Part shown: one piece after another, positions 7,092 through 8,327 of the stretch | Position numbering within the stretch: the stretch's first letter is position 1 | Layout of the letters: each line of letters starts with the position of its first letter | Source of the DNA: an uncultured Nitrospinaceae bacterium | GTDB lineage: Bacteria > Nitrospinota > Nitrospinia > Nitrospinales > VA-1 | Assembly: GCA_938073925.1 (NCBI GenBank) | Contig: CALJGH010000053.1 | Coordinates: forward strand, 1-8,327 | Reading direction: 5' to 3' | DNA length: 8,327 nucleotides | The notes under the pieces: generated by a model | The model's input: the letters and a program-made list of their open reading frames with translations, nothing else | Told to the model about the DNA's origin: nothing | The model's database searches: none | Position numbers and translations under genes: made by a program

Positions 7092-7760
7092 ATGAAAAAA
7101 CTGAAATTTCTGGTATTACTTCTGCTGGCAATCGCGCTGATCAATTATATTGACCAAAGGCAGTACCTTACATTAGAAAACCTGAAGCTTAATCGAGACC
7201 GCCTGGAAGTTTTTTATCAGGCAAATACACTAACTATGATAGGAGGATATATAGCAGCTTACATGATGATTGGGTTATTTTTGCTCCCCGGTGCCACTTT
7301 TCTCAGTTTTGCGGCGGGGCTTATTTTCGGACCCGCATTGGGAACAGGTATTGTGGTTATTGGTTCGACTTTGGGGGCAGCGCTGGCATTTTTGGTGTCA
7401 CGTTACTTGTTGAGAGATTGGGTGGAGGAAAGGTTTGGTAAGAAATTCAGGGGTGTAAACGATAACTTATGCGAAAAACCTCTCAATAGTATTTTATTCT
7501 TCAGATTGATTCCGCTATTTCCTTTTTTTGCTGTCAATATAGGTTTTGCCTTATCGCAGGTTCCTCTGAAATTTTTCTTTTGGGGGACGATGTTTGGAAA
7601 ATTGCCAGCAACGTATATTTACGCCAATGCGGGAAATAATCTGGCAACAATCAATTCCTTTGCAGAAATTATGTCTATGAAGGTTTTGGTTTCCTTATTC
7701 TTTCTAGGGGTTCTAGCCCTCATCCCGGTTTTTTATAAGAAAACGAAAGCCGAGTTTTAG
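7092..7760 (+). CDS. TVP38/TMEM64 family (VTT/DedA-like) inner-membrane protein
   Basis: This 222-residue protein is very hydrophobic. It has a membrane segment at about 5-20, a hydrophobic region at about 47-105 containing the re-entrant PGATFLSFAAGLIFGP (66-81), further hydrophobic segments around 132-180, and a last one at about 197-214 before a basic tail (YKKTKAEF). The diagnostic motif F-x-R-L-x-P-x-x-P-F is present as FFRLIPLFPFFAVN (136-149), followed by the usual GK-x-P-A-T-Y (169-175). The length fits the family. VTT/DedA proteins are thought to move or scramble lipids; bacterial TVP38 members such as YdjZ are poorly defined. The start is 12 bases after an AGGG-like site, so its ribosome binding site is weak. 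It is divergent from the duplicated-domain gene across 277 bp (6815-7091), where I can support no other gene. The 61-aa gene follows 92 bp downstream. Confidence 0.92.
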   Translation: MKKLKFLVLLLLAIALINYIDQRQYLTLENLKLNRDRLEVFYQANTLTMIGGYIAAYMMIGLFLLPGATFLSFAAGLIFGPALGTGIVVIGSTLGAALAFLVSRYLLRDWVEERFGKKFRGVNDNLCEKPLNSILFFRLIPLFPFFAVNIGFALSQVPLKFFFWGTMFGKLPATYIYANAGNNLATINSFAEIMSMKVLVSLFFLGVLALIPVFYKKTKAEF

Positions 7761-7852
7761 AAGTTCAGAACCTTTTCAAAGCTTGACTAGAAGCTTCAAT
7801 TAAGGTTAACTGGCTTTTCCGTAATAGATTAAGAGATCAAAAGGAATTAAAA

Positions 7853-8038
7853 ATGGCAGAAAGACACAAAACACCAAAAATGGCGCAGTTCCTTAAAGAC
7901 AATAAGGAGAGCCTTGAAAAATTTGGCAATCGCAAAGGTGAGAAGTATGTGCGCGAACCATGGATGCTAAAGCCCAACCCAGCTAATGAACATACCGTTG
8001 AAATTGAGGTTGAAAACTGCCAGTGCGATGGTAATTAG
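7853..8038 (+). CDS. Small basic protein of unknown function with a C-terminal CxC motif
   Basis: This 61-codon gene starts at an ATG preceded by AAGGA with a 7-base spacer, a good ribosome binding site that argues for a real gene. The first 40 residues are lysine-rich and look helical (MAQFLKDNKESLEKFGNRKG, 10-29). The middle has EPWMLKPNP (35-43). The acidic tail ends in ENCQCDGN, with Cys56 and Cys58 two residues apart. No signal peptide or membrane segment is visible. The paired cysteines could bind metal or undergo redox chemistry, but two alone do not define a site. It follows the TVP38-like gene by 92 bp. A TTGACT at 7783-7788 could be the -35 element of its own promoter, though the -10 region is poor. 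Its TAG stop overlaps the stop of the convergent aminotransferase gene by four bases. I recognise no family. Confidence 0.75.
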   Translation: MAERHKTPKMAQFLKDNKESLEKFGNRKGEKYVREPWMLKPNPANEHTVEIEVENCQCDGN

Positions 8039-8327
8039 CAAACAGTTTCAAGCACTTTTAACAATCGCTGGAACTCCTCCTGCTTAATATCTCCCATATT
8101 GGCGATGCGAAAAATGCTTTCGCTCAGGTTTCCCTGTCCTGCATAAATCACGAATCCTTTAGACTTCAACTCCGCGTGCAATTTTTTATAGCTCATTCCC
8201 TTTGGTAGTTTTAATCCGGTAAGGCAATTGCTACGCCACCCTTCAGGAATTAAAAACTCCAAGCCAAGATTTTTGAATCCGTCACGCAAAAAATTAGCCG
8301 CATCACCATATCGTTTTATTCTTCCCG
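8035..8327 (-). CDS. Class V (PLP-dependent) aminotransferase, C-terminal part
   Basis: The frame enters from the right edge and ends at TAA (8037-8035), giving the last 96 or so residues of a larger protein; the TTG inside it is not the start. The order of motifs matches the small C-terminal domain of the alanine-glyoxylate / 2-aminoethylphosphonate-pyruvate aminotransferase group. It starts RIKRYGDAANFLRDGFKNLG, then has SNCLTGLKLPKG, then LKSKGFVIYAGQGNLSE, and finally IFRIANMGDI followed by a closing helix (FQRLLKVLETVC). The Arg of FRIANMGD corresponds to the conserved carboxylate-binding position of these enzymes. The catalytic lysine and most of the cofactor site lie outside the window, so the substrate cannot be decided. 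PhnW-like use of 2-aminoethylphosphonate is the closest guess from GFVIYAG...FRIANMGD. It is convergent with the 61-aa gene, with a four-base overlap of the two stop codons. Confidence 0.88.
   Translation of the reverse strand, partial: GRIKRYGDAANFLRDGFKNLGLEFLIPEGWRSNCLTGLKLPKGMSYKKLHAELKSKGFVIYAGQGNLSESIFRIANMGDIKQEEFQRLLKVLETVC

Noticed and set aside
6889..7131. 80-codon minus-strand frame in the divergent intergenic region
   Set aside because: It overlaps the start of the TVP38-like gene, has no recognisable motif or good ribosome binding site, and its composition follows the AT-rich intergenic sequence.
7779..7796. Inverted AAGCTT repeats as a terminator after the TVP38-like gene
   Set aside because: The stem is only six AT-leaning base pairs and no T-run follows; AAGCTT is itself palindromic, so the pairing means little.
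1..8327. CRISPR arrays, tRNA or rRNA genes, insertion sequences, phage attachment sites
   Set aside because: No regularly spaced repeats, cloverleaf-like genes, transposase motifs or long flanking repeats were seen on either strand.

Overview
The window looks like a chromosomal segment of a Gram-negative bacterium of moderate-to-low GC content. The gene set is mixed housekeeping and accessory, and genes lie on both strands in short units. Nothing in it fixes the phylum. The combination of a TPR-CHAT protein, a BLUF relic, a standalone SagB-like flavoenzyme and a TVP38-type membrane protein is compatible with an environmental, possibly marine, lineage, but that is inference. I saw no tRNA, rRNA, CRISPR array, insertion sequence or phage gene.

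Layout. (1) Bases 1-1979 (+): a 5'-truncated TPR-CHAT protein with the caspase-like His/Cys pair intact. (2) Bases 1980-2813: a patch of gene decay. A small minus-strand gene (1986-2190) keeps a strong ribosome binding site, but its frame is broken after 33 codons. It is followed by a plus-strand BLUF blue-light sensor gene (about 2355-2813) interrupted by an amber codon exactly where the flavin-contacting glutamine should be. (3) Bases 2778-4367 (-): an ABC-F type twin-ATPase, probably a ribosome-associated translation factor, with a candidate promoter at 4469-4496. (4) Bases 4630-6814 (-): a probable two-gene unit. The first gene encodes a 171-aa acidic protein built from two copies of one domain of about 80 residues. 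The second encodes a 532-aa twin-domain SagB/nitroreductase-like flavoenzyme. (5) Bases 7092-8038 (+): a TVP38/TMEM64 (VTT/DedA-like) membrane protein, then a 61-aa basic protein of unknown role ending in a CxC motif. (6) Bases 8035-8327 (-): the C-terminal end of a class V aminotransferase resembling the 2-aminoethylphosphonate/alanine-glyoxylate group, running off the window.

How the genes relate. No single pathway joins them. The clearest functional pairing is the duplicated-domain protein with the SagB-like enzyme: same strand, 70 bp apart, and no YcaO cyclase or recognisable precursor peptide nearby. The most informative single observation is the BLUF pseudogene. The photoreceptor fold can be followed from the flavin-binding Tyr to the C-terminal helices in one frame, with a nonsense codon at the photochemically essential Gln. 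This suggests recent loss of a light-sensing function in this lineage.
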